Shown: positions 12,759 to 25,399 of the stretch, one piece after another | How the letters are laid out: every line of letters starts with the position of its first letter | Position numbering within the stretch: position 1 is the stretch's first letter | Origin: Parapristionchus giblindavisi | Lineage: Eukaryota > Nematoda > Chromadorea > Rhabditida > Diplogasteridae | DNA length: 64,000 bases | Reading direction: 5' to 3' | Assembly: GCA_943737045.1 (NCBI GenBank) | Contig: CALSFV010000496.1 | Span: 1-64,000, forward strand | Made by a program: the position numbers and the translations under genes | The notes under the pieces: generated by a model | Database searches by the model: none | What the model saw: only the letters and a program-made list of their open reading frames with translations | What the model was told of the DNA's origin: nothing

Positions 12759-14703
12759 TTAGGCAGCATCAGCGGGTTTTCGTCCCTGAATAAAGTTAAG
12801 GTTATTGAGACAGTAATGATTGCTGAATTCTTATTAAAGTTAAACCCCAAGCTAATTCGAGAATAGAACATCAAACGATGCACCATCTCTTCATGAAACA
12901 AAACAAAACATGGCCGCAGAAAATCTTCCTCAACTAACTGCGCTAAACAAAATTATATTTTACTGTTCATGAAATTTTTTTCATTATGAAAAAAAAAACT
13001 CTGTTCAGGATAAGTTTCACATCCAGCTTATCATTTGATAGTCCCAGTAAATAGCCAATAACTATGGAAAAGAAAAAAATCAAAAAAATTCTACAATCAT
13101 CTATTCTAACCTGATTTCCTGGTCCAGCCAGTCGTATCAATTCCTTTAATTCCCATGAATAACCGGCCATCAACTGTCGAATCTTCGTATCGGCTTCTTC
13201 TTGAGTCAAAGAATCGTCATCTCCGATAGCATTCAACTGCAATGCATTTTTGACTTTTAAAGACATACCCAATTCCTATATGAGTCCAGTGAGAAATGAG
13301 TAATTTGTATTTGTTTTGACAAAATTCCATATAAGACGTATCTTATTCGACGAATTGTATGTTGATGCACTTTCATGATTATTGCATATTTAGAATGGAA
13401 ATACTATCTGATATTATGCGATAGTATGAATATGAGAAATGCAATATAATCCGATATCAAATTGTTTTGTTCCTTTCCATGTAACTTTAAAGGCGCACCC
13501 AAGCAACTTTTACTCTCCATCCTGGTCTTTCGCAGACAAAGACAGCGAGAGAGTATTGTCAGAGCGGAGAATTTTAAATCAGCCAACAGTCTCCACATGT
13601 AACATATGATATTATCTGTGTTATAAGTCATATGAAAAATAGTAGCTGACCGAACTGTACGCTTCCGGAAGCTTTTCTATAGCCGCAGTGATTCGATCTC
13701 TCTGAGCCTGCTTTGCACTGTTCTTCTTTGTAAGGTAATCCTCTACTTTTGCCTGAAAAAACAGCAAATTTAAATTAAGAAAAAAAGAATAAAATAGCAT
13801 GCCTACCCTAACTCCATATTTATCGGCCCAGTCGTACACTTTATTGCGAAGATCAAGTCTAGTAATCTTCTTGTTTCCTGAAATCTTGGATATAGACCAA
13901 ATATAAAGTTCAATCTTCGTTCTCCATGGCTTTTATCCTCTTAAAGCCCCACAAAACACATTTAATGAAAACTTGAGATATTCCAAATGCAAGATAAATG
14001 GAATTTCGCACATTCAGGGTTACCGAGAATTCAAATTAACTTTTGAACATTTCTTGAGAATCAATATTTTAGTGTATGATGTTCATCTCTACAGTAACCC
14101 TAGCATTATTGATCTTTGTGTTCTTTATTATTATAACCTTATTAGGATAATCACATACATTACTTTTGCATTTCTTTGTCTAGGATTAGTATTACCATAT
14201 TTAGTTTGCATGGTCATTAGTCTTCTCCTGTTCTTCACCTTGTATTTATATTGTATTTTTGCGTAAGAATGGCTATGATAAATCAATCTTTTGATCTTCA
14301 GTCTTCACCCTTTTGAGATCTCCTCGCGAGAGGAATTCCTTCGAAAGTATCTTAACGTACGTGGGCCACGAATCGGGAGAACGATTATATAAATGAATAA
14401 TAGACTAATGACCATGCAAATATGATAATTCAAGCCAAGTTCAGACAAAAAAGTGCAAAAGTAAAGTAGTAATCCTAATGAAGTTTTAACATGGAAGAAT
14501 ACAATAGCAAGGATCAAAGGTCAAAAATGGTTACTGTATGGATGGGTATCCCACTCTAACCAATACCTACCAGCGATCTGAGCGAATTCCCTCTTTGCAT
14601 CAGTTGATAGACCATTCAGGAATGGAGGAGGGGAGGCTTTGGGAGCAGCTTGGGCAGAGATGATAATGAAGATGAAGGGAAGGATGAGGAGGGATAACTT
14701 CAT
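12759..14703 (-). CDS. SXP/RAL-2 family (DUF148) secreted protein
   Basis: Nematode-specific small secreted helical proteins, which include the Ani s 5 allergen family; molecular role unknown. Minus-strand exons in transcript order: 14703-14571, 13877-13807, 13752-13651, 13275-13111, 12785-12759. Lengths sum to 498 nt (165 aa) and every junction is frame-consistent. The start gives a clear signal peptide (MKLSLLILPFIFIIISAQAA), then the family hallmark PPPFLNGLSTDAKREF, and a charged helical region (KVYDWADKYGVRAKVEDY, KLPEAYSS, DDDSLTQEEADTKI). The short last exon reads GRKPADAA-stop. Donors and acceptors are GT/AG; the exon 3 donor (GTCAGC) is weak. Start chosen by the signal peptide. Length is typical of the family. 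Family identity is confident; function is not known. Confidence 0.85.
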
Positions 14704-15777
14704 CTCTAAAATTGTTGATATGTTATGATAAAATAAACGAATACAACACAATACGATGAAGTTTATCAAGCATATAACTCTTTTGGAGGTCTGGATGAGC
14801 TGAGGTCCCATGCAACGAATCAAGATAAAGAATAGCAAATGAAAATTAAGGAAATATTATATTGTTGATGGATAAGAAAGATATAAGAACAGGTACCGAA
14901 AAAAAATTTCCGCTGGGCGGTACCATACTGAAAAAAAAAGATTTTCTTCGAATGTACAACATTGAACACTAATTTATGACGCGACACTAAAGATATGACA
15001 AGTTTACGGTCTCTAGAATCCTTATAAAATAGATAAGCACCGGAGGTGCAATAGTAGACGGAGTTCTCAATCAAAGAGGATAACAAGTGAGAGAATCACG
15101 GAAATGACGAATGTTCAGAGGGCTTAAATAGACAGAGGAAAGAGAAAGGGATGAGGGTTGAGGGAACAATCTCTCTTTATCTGTTGTTCTGCTCAACCTC
15201 TACCGCTCGTATCAACTTTCAACGTTCTATTTCTCTCTAACACACTCTATCTCTAATCGTTCTCTCTGATACACGTCTCGAACTCTTCCACTATCTCTAT
15301 CTGCGTCCCTCTCTCTCCCTCTCTATCTCTATCTCTCTCCCTCTATCTTCCTCTCTCTCACCCCCTATCTCTCCCCGTATGACTCATCATACATGTGTTG
15401 TGTTGTCCCATCGATCGTCGATTGAGAGAGTTCAATACAATAACAACTGATATAAGATGGGGATGGAGATAGTAACGATAGTGAAAGAACGACGTCAATG
15501 TGAAGATAAACGAGAGACGTCATTATAATTGTATTTTAAGTAATTAAGAATTTAGTAGACGACGTGTATACATTAGATGGTATGCTGTCACGATAGGTAT
15601 ATGAAAGTATTGATAAAAAATTATCAGAAATAAATGGTAAACGTTCTGCCTTGTTGTTTATCTCACGCATTGAGAAAGCCATCAATAGTTATGAGATGAA
15701 TGTTTTGGGAATATATGTAGAAGGAGAAAGAGATGAAAGATTATCATGCAAGGTTATCATAGATTTCCCTTACATTA
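14704..15777. other. Intergenic region with CT-rich repeats
   Basis: Upstream of the minus-strand SXP gene. CT-rich simple sequence at about 15230-15380. No coding exon is supported. Confidence 0.5.
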
Positions 15778-15784
15778 GTGATAA

Positions 15785-16848
15785 TCGCAGCCGTGTGGAA
15801 TGGCCTTCTACAAGCTGGAGTAGACTCTGCTTACATCGAACTACTCGCCGAATGTAACGACTCAACCACCACACTAATACGCATGTTCACCGACGATCTC
15901 ACCATTCCTATCGGGAAAGGTGTCAGGCAAGGAGACACCATCTCTCCAAAACTGTTCACCACTGCCCTGCAATATGCCATGCTTCAACTAAACTGGGAGG
16001 AGAAAGGGATTAACATCGACGGTCGAAAGCTAAACAACCTTCGATTCGCTGACGACATCGTACTGATCAGTCAGAACTCCGCGGAGATGCAGTCGCTCTT
16101 AGAAGACCTCGACAAGGCCAGCCGCTCGATAGGACTCTCCATGAACATGTCGAAAACCGAGGTGATGAGGAACACATGGGCAGACCAGTCCCCCATTCTC
16201 CTCGGAGGCAACCCATGCGCGAAACCGAATCCTACGTCTACCTGGGACGACTAATCAACATGACCAACGACCTGAAAGGCGAAATAACGCGAAGACGGAG
16301 CTCCGCCTGGGCCGCAATGAAATCAATCAAAGAAGCCACGATTCTCCTGAAGGACATCTCTCTGAAAGCCCAACTCTTCGACTCTACGGTCCTTCCCGCG
16401 CTATGCTACGGAGCCGAAACCTGGGCCGAGAACAAGACTATCTCACTCTCGATCACGCGCACTCAACGAGCCCTGGAACGATCGCTTCTCGGCATCTCCA
16501 GACACGACCAGAGAGAACAACAGCTCCGAAGCGACGACCTACGCAAAAGATCCGGCATCCGAGACGCCGTCGCCCACATTGCGAGTGCAAAAATCAGATG
16601 GGCTGGACACGTCGCCCGCAGAAGAGACGATAGATGGACCAATCGCATCACTTTCTGGTACCCTCGAGAAATAAAGCGTACACTCGGTCGCCCAGCTACC
16701 AGGTGGCGAGATTCCCTAAAAGCACTAAATCCCCCCGGCGGTCATTGGTCTCAATCCGCCCAAGACCGTAATATATGGAAGTCACACGTCCGACGTTAAC
16801 GACAACGTTAACAGAATATCGGACATCCAAGTATCCAAGTAAGTAAGT
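15785..16848 (+). mobile_element. 5'-truncated RTE-type LINE with reverse transcriptase remnant
   Basis: A retrotransposon fragment on the plus strand. The first reading frame (to about 16208) encodes reverse transcriptase palm and thumb motifs: VRQGDTISPKLF and the catalytic box LRFADDIVLISQ. A one-base deletion in the AACCC run near 16210 moves the rest to another frame, which carries the C-terminal RTE-type segment (LGRLINM, LCYGAETWA, IRWAGHVARRRDDRW, LGRPATRWRDSL) to the stop at 16799. The 3' end finishes with AAGTAAGTAAGTAAGT-like short repeats, usual for RTE elements. The endonuclease and N-terminal RT portions are missing, so it is dead. A related copy lies inverted at 48.2-49.8 kb. 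Confidence 0.9.
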
Positions 16849-17875
16849 AAGTCATAATGATACGGATTTAAAATATACGGCCATTTATACAATATGGATA
16901 TGGAGAAATGAGTCATGTCTATGTTTTTCGTGTATGCAAGACATTGCAAAATATAATGAGGATACCTGAAAAATAATAGTGCAAGGTATAGTAAATGTAG
17001 CAAAGATGATAGAGTATTTATACAAGTAGTGTAGGTCAACACGAGGGAAGAGGTTATGTTGAAAGATGACACGAACTGGATGGTATATGTATAGTGAAGA
17101 GTAATAGAGAGAGAGACAGAAGAGACGGAGAGATAAAGAGAGGGAGAGGTAGGAAAATATCAAGAGCAAATGATAGTTCATGTTTACTCTCGTTGCTGCC
17201 ATTCCATCTCCACTGGGTTCGCTACCTCGGCCCCATAAAGGCTTGGTAGTGATTAGATCACACGGTGAAGTAGGTTCGTAGAAAAGATTAGGCCCTTCGG
17301 ACTGAATTGTCACTGGCATAGCAGTGATCACCGCAGGACCGTCAGTCTTGAATAACGAGAGCTAGTTGACTGAGAATATAAAAATGTGATTTATGTGGAA
17401 AACCAATATTAGACTAGTAGGACTATACTCAAAATAAAAGTTAGAATATTTCTCGCAAAGTAACGTTTTATTTAGATTCTTGAAAAAAAATGAGAATAAG
17501 TTTCACAATTCTCATAACTTTGTTGCACAAAATTTTTACATTTACAAAAGGTTTATCGGCTGAAAAAAACTTTCACAATCATCTTCAAATTGGATATATT
17601 TAAGATAATTTCATGTGGACTAACAACTCAGGCAAACAGTCGAATGCATTCTGCAGCTAACTCAAATGCATTTCAGATGTCAAAATAAATGAATAATGCA
17701 GACTAGGGTGGCGAGTATGACTCTTCACTCACCAGTTCCCCTGGCAGTCTTGTGCAAGTACTCGCGAGAGAGGTCATTTACGACCTCTCTCTCGTCAAGT
17801 ACTTGCAATGAGATCAGAAAAACACTGGTGAGCAGAAAAAAGCAATTCTTTTTTCGATTCACTTGGGTTTTCTCT
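16849..17875. other. Intergenic region, nothing recognised
   Basis: AT-rich sequence without a supported exon. A local hairpin with arms ACTCGCGAGAGAGGTC / GACCTCTCTCTCGT lies near 17758-17808. Confidence 0.4.
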
Positions 17876-18247
17876 AGTCAAAGTGGTCAAAATGTGCACA
17901 TCTGAATATTTTTGGAATCTACACACCAATAGCTATTCAACAAGCATAAAATCGACTGTTAAAGTACACTTTTAAATTTCGTTGATTTGTCATGTTATGC
18001 ATGCCATAAATTCGGATCAGACTATGATAATATCATATATTTTTATTATGTTGGTACAGTAAACTCGAATTACAATTAAAACTCTTCTTCATCGTCTTCT
18101 GAGAGACTCTCTAATTGATAGTATTCATTACATGAGAAATCAACGAAATTTAAAAGTGTACTTTGACAGTCGATTTTACGCTTGTTGAATAGCCACTGAC
18201 ATGTAGATTCCAAAAATATTCACATTTGCACATTTCGACCACTCAGA
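17876..18247. repeat. Inverted-repeat (foldback) element
   Basis: The segment from about 17880 to 17996 (containing CAACAAGCATAAAATCGACT) recurs inverted at about 18131-18245 (AGTCGATTTTACGCTTGTTG), around a spacer of about 135 bp. No coding capacity; probably a MITE. Its right arm ends immediately before the next gene model. Confidence 0.75.
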
Positions 18248-18258
18248 GCAGAGATGAT

Positions 18259-19234
18259 ATGATTCGTAAGAATCAAAGTAGAAGTAAAATGAAAGAAGGA
18301 GTTAGTTCAAGTATTCGAAGTCGACGACGAGAAATGATTAGAGGAAGAGGACATCGACTATTATATATACTATTATTACTTAATTGTTGTAAGTGCAGTT
18401 TATTTACACTGAAGAAGATTCAGCGATTTCTTGTGTGATCATGGCGATGATATGTGAAAAGTAATTGGGAAGGGAATTATTGATTAATTGAAGATATTAT
18501 TGATTGATGTTATTGATTTTTTAAAGATATGTTCATCTCCGTCAATGCATCATCTGCTGATTATAGTAATGAAGATATTGAAGATGGAGATGATTCAACA
18601 AATTCTAGTAGAATATTAAATGCTGATAATCTAGGTATACTGTATCTATTGATTGATTGATTGATTGATCTTTGATCTTTGTCTAGGTTTTCCTCGTTGT
18701 GATTCAAATCATGATTGTGTTCATAATGGAGTATGTCAGAAAGGGAAAGATGGATACGGTAGATGTCTATGTCCTGGAAGTTGTCCTTCTCGTATGTTAT
18801 ACTTTATCATCATCATTTCATTATCTTTGAAACTATTGATTGGTTTCCATATGAACTATTTATTTGATTTGATGTATTGTTTATTTGATGGAAAATGATT
18901 AACCAATCATTTGATTTGTATTCATTCATTCAATTAGTATATCACCATTAATATTAAATAAACAAATATAAATGAATCAATAATGATTATATTGATTACA
19001 GATATCCCGGTGTCATGTGGTATAAAGAAGTCAACAGGACGATATCGATCCCGTCTGGCTCATTTTTCGTACATTTTTCGTACCATTTTAACTTCTCTTA
19101 GCTGCAAAATACATTCGACTGTTTGCCTGAGAAAAATCTGCCGTTCACCGATTCTTCATGGAACCTTCTCTTTTTCTCAAAGCGTGACACAGGTACGGCA
19201 AAATGCAGAGGTAATACATCAAGCAATGACATAA
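18259..19234 (+). CDS. Putative secreted/membrane protein with one EGF-like module
   Basis: Not recognised as a named gene. Exons 18259-18388, 18527-18634, 18687-18791 and 19002-19234 join in frame (191 aa). The N-terminus has a basic stretch and then a hydrophobic segment (LLYILLLLNCYMFISVNASS), a signal peptide or signal anchor; an internal ATG at 18334 would give a more ordinary signal peptide. An acidic linker (NEDIEDGDD) precedes a six-cysteine EGF-like module (CDSNHDCVHNGVC, then GYGRCLCPGSC), followed by IPVSCG. After SCGIKKSTG the sequence becomes unremarkable and ends, so the gene may be truncated at its 3' end. Splice sites are good (GTAAGT, GTATAC, GTATGT donors). The first ATG abuts a repeat element, so the true start is uncertain. 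Confidence 0.55.
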
Positions 19235-20908
19235 TAACTTTGATAGTCATCTATTATTCATTTCACCTTTCTTGACTTATTTCTGGTCTTAACATTGTAT
19301 CACATGGTTATAATGTTTTATTTCAAACGTTTACATGATGCGTTAAATAAAAAAATTAAAATATCATAGACAATTTGCATATTATTCATTATTGATATGA
19401 CAGGACATTTTTTAGATCAATTTTTTTATATATAATTTCAATACTGAGTAACGGGTCTCTTCTTAACCATTGAGCTTAATATTAGGCTCATATTGCTTTT
19501 GGGTCTTTAGATCGTGCATCTGCGAAAAAAAACAGTATTAAATGTATTTATTTTTTTGATCCATGTCGCCTGTAATGAAAATGAGTTTTAAAAAATCTGA
19601 ATGGAGTCTCTATAAGAAAATAAATTTATTTTCATTGCAAATCACTGCGATATTTTGAGTGAATCCTTGCTCTAACTTATCATGCTGTACAGAGAACTCT
19701 TGTTTTGTGCAACCTGGTGAATCATTTTTTTAGCCCAACACGCCAAGACTAATCAATCATTTAGGGGCAACCATTCCCTCCCCAATGGTTTTGCGATTCA
19801 TAAAGGCCATGTAATTGAATTGTCATTGAGAAGAGTAGACTGGAAACTACGAAAATGGCCCAGTCTACGCAAATAGATATTATGAGAGATATGAAGAAAG
19901 ATCCGCGACCAAAGAATCGAATCCTCCTTCCGTACAAAGCAAAGATGAAAAGATGACTGAAGAAGACTAAATACACTAGTCGCTATAGTTACTGCGATTG
20001 TGTACGAAATGCATGATGACTATACAATTTTTTTCAATTTAGAAGAATATAAAACTTCGCAAAATTTCGCCATCGATCGATTTCTAGGCATGACTCATGG
20101 GAACAAATACATAAAAGGCTCACTTTATTGTGCCTTCTTCAATTGTTTTGTACCTTTTGGCACATATCGGAATGGTTACTTCTTTTCATAGAAGACATTT
20201 ACCAATATTTATACCATTCACAGGGATTCTGCCGTGGTTGAAGCTTTATGTAACATAAACAATTACCGCATCAACTATAATAGCACACGGTTCAAATAGT
20301 TAATCTTATCATCGATTGATCATATGGATAATGTTATGAACCCATTTCAAAAAAATTCTACAGAGATCAAAGATTCTATTTTTGATCGTAGTTCAGTAAA
20401 CATGTTTTCATGGTTTTCCATGTGTACAATTACAACGTTCTATATTTACAGTATAAATCAAGACGTGTAACTTTTCTGAGAAATATATTTGTAGTGTGGT
20501 TTTTGTGATATTACATACGCAAATTGTATTATCACTCTATATGCTATCTTTGCAAAGATGTTTTCATGCACACACACGCAACACTGTATCTATTGTGACT
20601 TCGGTGTATCTCTCTATCCCGTCTTTCAATCTATGAAACCTCGATTTGTTTGCCAAAAATGCCAGATAACAAGAATAATATAAATATGTATGATATTTAC
20701 CATGAAATAGACATGGTTCTTTGGCGCAATAGGTAGATCTTTGTTCACTCTATCCATAGTTACTCTTAATCTCCATACACATGAACATACACACACGTGG
20801 ATCTACGCCTTATTCGTAGTCTATATGTCATGCTTTATAGTTTATGCTTTCTCCACATTCTCGAGCATATAAGCAGCCTACTCCATACTCTCGTAACTCC
20901 GCCCTGCC
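19235..20908. other. Intergenic region upstream of the first GST
   Basis: AT-rich. ORFs at 19761-19976 (minus) and 20000-20191 (plus) lack splice context or recognisable domains. The GST promoter should lie in the final few hundred bases, but no copy of the upstream block shared by the 55-63 kb GST genes is obvious. Confidence 0.4.
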
Positions 20909-22359
20909 ATGCCTACCTACAAGCTAACGTACTTCAACTCTCGCGGACTCGGCGAGGTATGATATTTGACCGATTTAAATTATTAAAATAAATATTTGCA
21001 AAGGTTTCTCGTCAACTCTTCCATCTTGCTGGAAAACCCTTTGAGGATGTCCGAATCGAAAAGGAAGAATGGGCTGACTTCAAGTCGAGTGAGTATTTAA
21101 TAATCTAATAAATCATTTTTTCGACAGTGGAAATATTGTGAGATTTAAAACAGTTTCGGATGTGTTTTCCGGGGACGGAAGGGTGCACGTGGGTGACAGA
21201 TCATAGCCCGTATAAACGGCATTGCGTCAGTGCGTGAAGCGAACACTATGTAATGAGTGAAATGGAAATATGGTAGAACATGATCACTTAAACAACATTC
21301 CGTTCTACAGAGACTCCATTTGGATATCTCCCCTTCCTCGAAGTCGACGGAAAAGCGCTCCCTCAGAGCTTCGCCATAGCTCGATATCTCGCGAAGGAGT
21401 TCAGTAAGATCTCTAGCTTGTAATAATAGTTTCATTTCCATTTAAAAATTCTAAAACTTCCAGAATTAATTGCTTCAAGGTTATGCTGGAAAGACTGCCT
21501 TCGAGGCAGCGTGGGTCGATGCTATTGGAGATCAATTCAAAGACTACACGGCTGAGATGAAACCTTACTTTATGGTCGCAGCGGGATACGGAGAGGGTGA
21601 TAAGGTATCATTTCATCATTATCATAAATAAAAAAAATAATTATTATTATTATACTATTATTACTATTATTGTCCGTATAAAATGTACTTGCATAATTGC
21701 ATTGCTACTGCTGCTAAACAGATGAAGAACTATCGATTAACTCCCCACTCTTTCCTCCTTTCCTTCCTCGCAACAGCATAGAAAATATGTTGTTTTGTGA
21801 GCACTAAACAGCCAATAACTTTATAATTAAGGATAAGCTCCAGAAGGAGATTGCCGAACCAGCATGTGATAAGTTCTATGCCATCATCGAAAAGAAGCTG
21901 AAGGTATCATACATACAAGTAATATCAGTCAAATCATTAAATTAAGGAGAGCGGCAGTGGATATATCGTGGGAAGCGGACTGACATGGGTTGATCTCGTT
22001 ATCGCTGATCATGTTCACACATTCACCAAACTTCTGCCAGGATTCTTGGACAAGTTCCCAGGGGTAAGCAACGCCAGCTTTTTGCGAACTGAAAAAGTCT
22101 CGTCGGACAATATCTCACGCATTTCATCAGTACTTCATCACTGATTTTCCGGAGCCACATTCCAAAACAAAACAAGGATATAGATTTGTTGTGACTATTC
22201 AAAAAATCCGCAGAGAATACTCGGAGAAGCCTGGAAAAAAGGGCGGACCACTCGCAGAATGACGCAGTATATTTACAGGTTATCGCCCACAAGAAGAAAA
22301 TTCAGTCTGAACCGAAGCTGAAGGATTGGATCCAGAAAAGACCCGTGACTGAATACTGA
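20909..22359 (+). CDS. Sigma-class glutathione S-transferase (gene 1)
   Basis: Conjugates glutathione to electrophiles in the cytosol; nematode sigma GSTs act in detoxification and oxidative stress. Exons 20909-20956, 21004-21088, 21311-21403, 21480-21604, 21832-21903, 21947-22063, 22279-22359 give 206 aa, the normal family length. The N-terminal thioredoxin-like domain has the YF..RGLGE motif with catalytic Tyr8, a [18 protein letters not shown]-site, then the helical domain (WVDAIGDQFKDY, GLTWVDLVIADH). It is separated from the other three GSTs by 33 kb and is the most divergent of the four (LKLKDWIQKRPVTEY-type end rather than WLDKRP.TKF). Three introns use AAG rather than CAG/TAG acceptors (before 21480, 21832 and 21947). 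The start is fixed by MPTYKLTYF. Confidence 0.93.
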
Positions 22360-22743
22360 GAATTAAAAATGATCTCCATACCTATTTCCCTATCTTGCAT
22401 ACCATTCCAAATTATTTATGTGAAATTTTTTAAAATTATATCGAATATGGAAAATCAAAGAAATAATTGTAATAAAGTGTAGTATATTTGTATCAGAATT
22501 ACTTTGTAATTTAAGAATCACAAAGCCATAACACGAACTGATTATTCTTTGAATTGTAATCAATCAGAATTGTAACTGAATAGAATAGCAATCTCTACTC
22601 AATTCAAAGAATTCATTCTTTGAATAAGGAAGACTAAGAACATCAAAACGACCTTATTCGATTACTAACGTTAAGTACTGTATGTTCAATGGGTGTGTTC
22701 AATGGGTGATATCAAGACACAATCAATTCGTTTATGATCGGAC
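22360..22743. other. Short convergent intergenic spacer
   Basis: Lies between the 3' ends of a plus-strand GST and a minus-strand glycine-rich gene. AT-rich with small inverted repeats (ATTCTTTGAATT and variants, 22530-22625). No gene seen. Confidence 0.5.
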
Positions 22744-25399
22744 TCAATTGGGAGCAAAGAAGGTCCAATTGGTAGCATCTGATCCAGCTCCATCAGTCGA
22801 AACTCCAAATAATGCTTGAGGAGTGTTAGGTGCAGCGGGAGTGGCTGGGGTTTCTAAATATTGGCAGTTGTATATAAGGAGGATCCATGAACCAAGTACC
22901 TCCAACATTAATATAGGTTGATGTTGCTCCTCCTCCTGCGGTTGCAGTGACTCCAAAGTAAGCACTCTTGACACCGGCTAAACAGTAAATTATGTCAAAT
23001 ACAACCCACCGAATGAAGAAACTTCATTACCTCCGAAGCCGTTAGAGTTATCAGAACCAGTAGAAACATAAGTTTTTGTTGGAGCTCCACTGACGTCGAA
23101 GTATGCGGACTTGGGACCTTGGGTTTCGCCAACGGAAAGATAGGTGGAAGTAGCTCCTCTACCACCTCCGCCTCCACCTCCGCTTCCAAATTCCAAGGCT
23201 GCTTGATTAGTTCCCGTAGCTGGAGCTCCACTGACGCCGAAGTATGCTGACTTGGGACCTTGAGTTTCGCCAACGGAAAGATAGGTGGAAGTAGCTCCTC
23301 TACCACCTCCGCCTCCACCTCCGCTACCGCTTCCGCTTCCAAATTCCACGGCTGCTTGATTAGTTCCCGTAGCTGGAGCTCCACTGACGCCGAAGTATGT
23401 GGACTTGGGACCTTGGGTTTCGCCAACGGAAAGATAGGTGGATGTAGCTCCTCTACCACCTCCGCCTCCACCTCCACTTCCAAATTCCAAGGCTGCCTGA
23501 TTAGTTCCAGTAGTTGGAGCTCCACTGACGCTGAAGTATGCGGACTTGGGACCTTGGGTTTCGCCAACGGAAAGATAAGTGGATGTAGCTCCTCTACCAC
23601 CTCCGCCTCCGCCTCCGCTTCCAAATTCCAAGGCTGCCTGATTAGTTCCAGTAGTTGGAGCTCCACTGACGCCGAAGTATGCTGACTTGGGACCTTGGGT
23701 TTCGCCAACGGAAAGATAGGTAGATGTAGCTCCTCTACCACCTCCGCTTCCACCTCCGCTACCGCTTCCGCTTCCAAATTCCAAGGCTGCTTGATTAGTT
23801 CCCGTAGCTGGAGCTCCACTGACGCCGAAGTATGCTGACTTGGGACCTTGGGTTTCACCAACGGAAAGATAGGTAGATGTAGCTCCTCTACCACCTCCGC
23901 TTCCACCTCCGCTACCGCTTCCGCTTCCAAATTCCAAGGCTGCTTGATTAGTTCCCGTAGCTGGAGCTCCACTGACGCTGAAGTATGCGGACTTGGGACC
24001 TTGGGTTTCGCCAACGGAAAGATAAGTGGATGTAGCTCCTCTACCACCTCCGCCTCCACCTCCGCTTCCAAATTCCAAGGCTGCTTGATTAGTTCCAGTA
24101 GTTGGAGCTCTACTGACGCCGAAGTATGCTGACTTGTTACCTTGGGTTTCGCCAACGGAAAGATAGGTGGATGTAGCTCCTCTACCACCTCCGCTTCCAC
24201 TTCCAAATTCCAAGGCTAACTGATTAGTCGCAGTAGCTGGAGCTGCACCGACTCCTAAGTATGCTGACTTGGGAACTTGGGTTTCGTCAACGGAAAGATA
24301 TGTGGATGTAGCTCCTTTACCACCTCCGCTTCCACTTCCAAATTCCAAGGCTAACTGATTAGTTCCAGTAGCTGGAGCTGCACCGACTCCTAAGTATGCT
24401 GACTTGGGAACTTGGGTTTCGTCAACGGAAAGATATGTGGATGTAGCTCCTCTACCACCTCCGCTTCCGCTTCCAAATTCTAAGGCTAACTGATTAGTCC
24501 CCGTAGCTGGAGCTCCACTGACGCCGAAGTATGCTGACTTGGGACCTTGTGTTTCTCCGACAGAAAGATAGGCCGAAGTCGTTCCACCACCTGAGAGGCA
24601 CAGAGATCTTGCAAGAATGTATGGTAGAAGTGTCTTAAAATAACTCACCCGCGGAAGCCTTGTTAGTTTCAGTGGAGGTAGTGGACGGAACTCCGAAGTA
24701 GTTGGGCTGAGCTCCACTTTGACCATCTAATGACACTTGAAGATTATCAGTCGTTGGAGCTCCAGTGACGCCGAAGTATGAAGACTTAGGACCTTGGGTT
24801 TCGCCAACAGAAAGATAAGTCGATGTCGTTCCATTGCCTGAGAGTCATAGAGATTGGGTCGGGAGGTTCTAGCGATTGAAGATTACGCACTCTTAGTTTT
24901 ATTCTCTTGGGACTCTTTCGTGTCCTGGATCGACTTGCTCGCAGTGGTGTCCTCCTTAGCCGCCTCGGTAGACTTCGTCACATTCTGAGATTCAGATGAG
25001 CTCGTGGGCGCACCTAAAAAGTGCCGGATTGAGCTATTAATGGTGGGATTTAGCTTCAAATTCACTTTTCGAGCGATGACACTGGAATAGCCTAAATGGA
25101 TCGGACTTGGTTGGGGATATCTAATGGTACTCCATTTACATTAATAGTCAGATCTTCAACACAATAACAATCAAAGCCTTCATGATCAGGTTTTCATCGA
25201 CCAAAAGTATCACATACTATAGGAGATCAACAAATAATTGGAAAATGCTATCGAACATCGCGATTTGATTTAGTGCCACGGTCTTACATTTATACAACGT
25301 TGTTTTTATTAAAGATTGGTAGAGGCTTATCGTTTTAAAAGGTTAGAGCTCCAAACCTGCTTGCTCATTGTTAGATCCACCGCCATCAATAGACGACAT
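22744..25399 (-). CDS. Glycine-rich SSQ-like protein with 45-aa tandem repeats
   Basis: Function unknown; repeat style matches the sperm-specific class Q (SSQ) glycine-rich proteins of C. elegans, and an MSP relic lies in the same region. Transcript-order exons 25399-25357, 25013-24891, 24837-24649, 24590-23031, 22977-22900, 22853-22744 sum to 2,103 nt (700 aa). The start MSSIDGGGSNNEQA leads to a Ser/Thr/Lys-rich exon, then a unit TSTYLSVGETQGPKSSYFGV, then a 1,560-nt exon with ten full and one partial units of 43-49 aa. Each unit carries YLSVGETQG.KSAYFGVSG, AP(A/T)TGTNQ(A/L)ALEFGSG and a variable Gly/Ser run. Most internal junctions interrupt a glycine codon. No signal peptide. A second frame is also open for 403 codons through the repeat array, a consequence of repeat composition. 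Confidence 0.75.

Noticed and set aside
23260..24132. Plus-strand ORFs of Ser/Thr-rich repeats
   Set aside because: Antisense shadows of the minus-strand glycine-rich exon.
22995..24206. 403-codon minus-strand ORF overlapping the repeat exon
   Set aside because: Alternative frame of the 45-aa repeat array; the other frame carries family motifs and joins with flanking exons.
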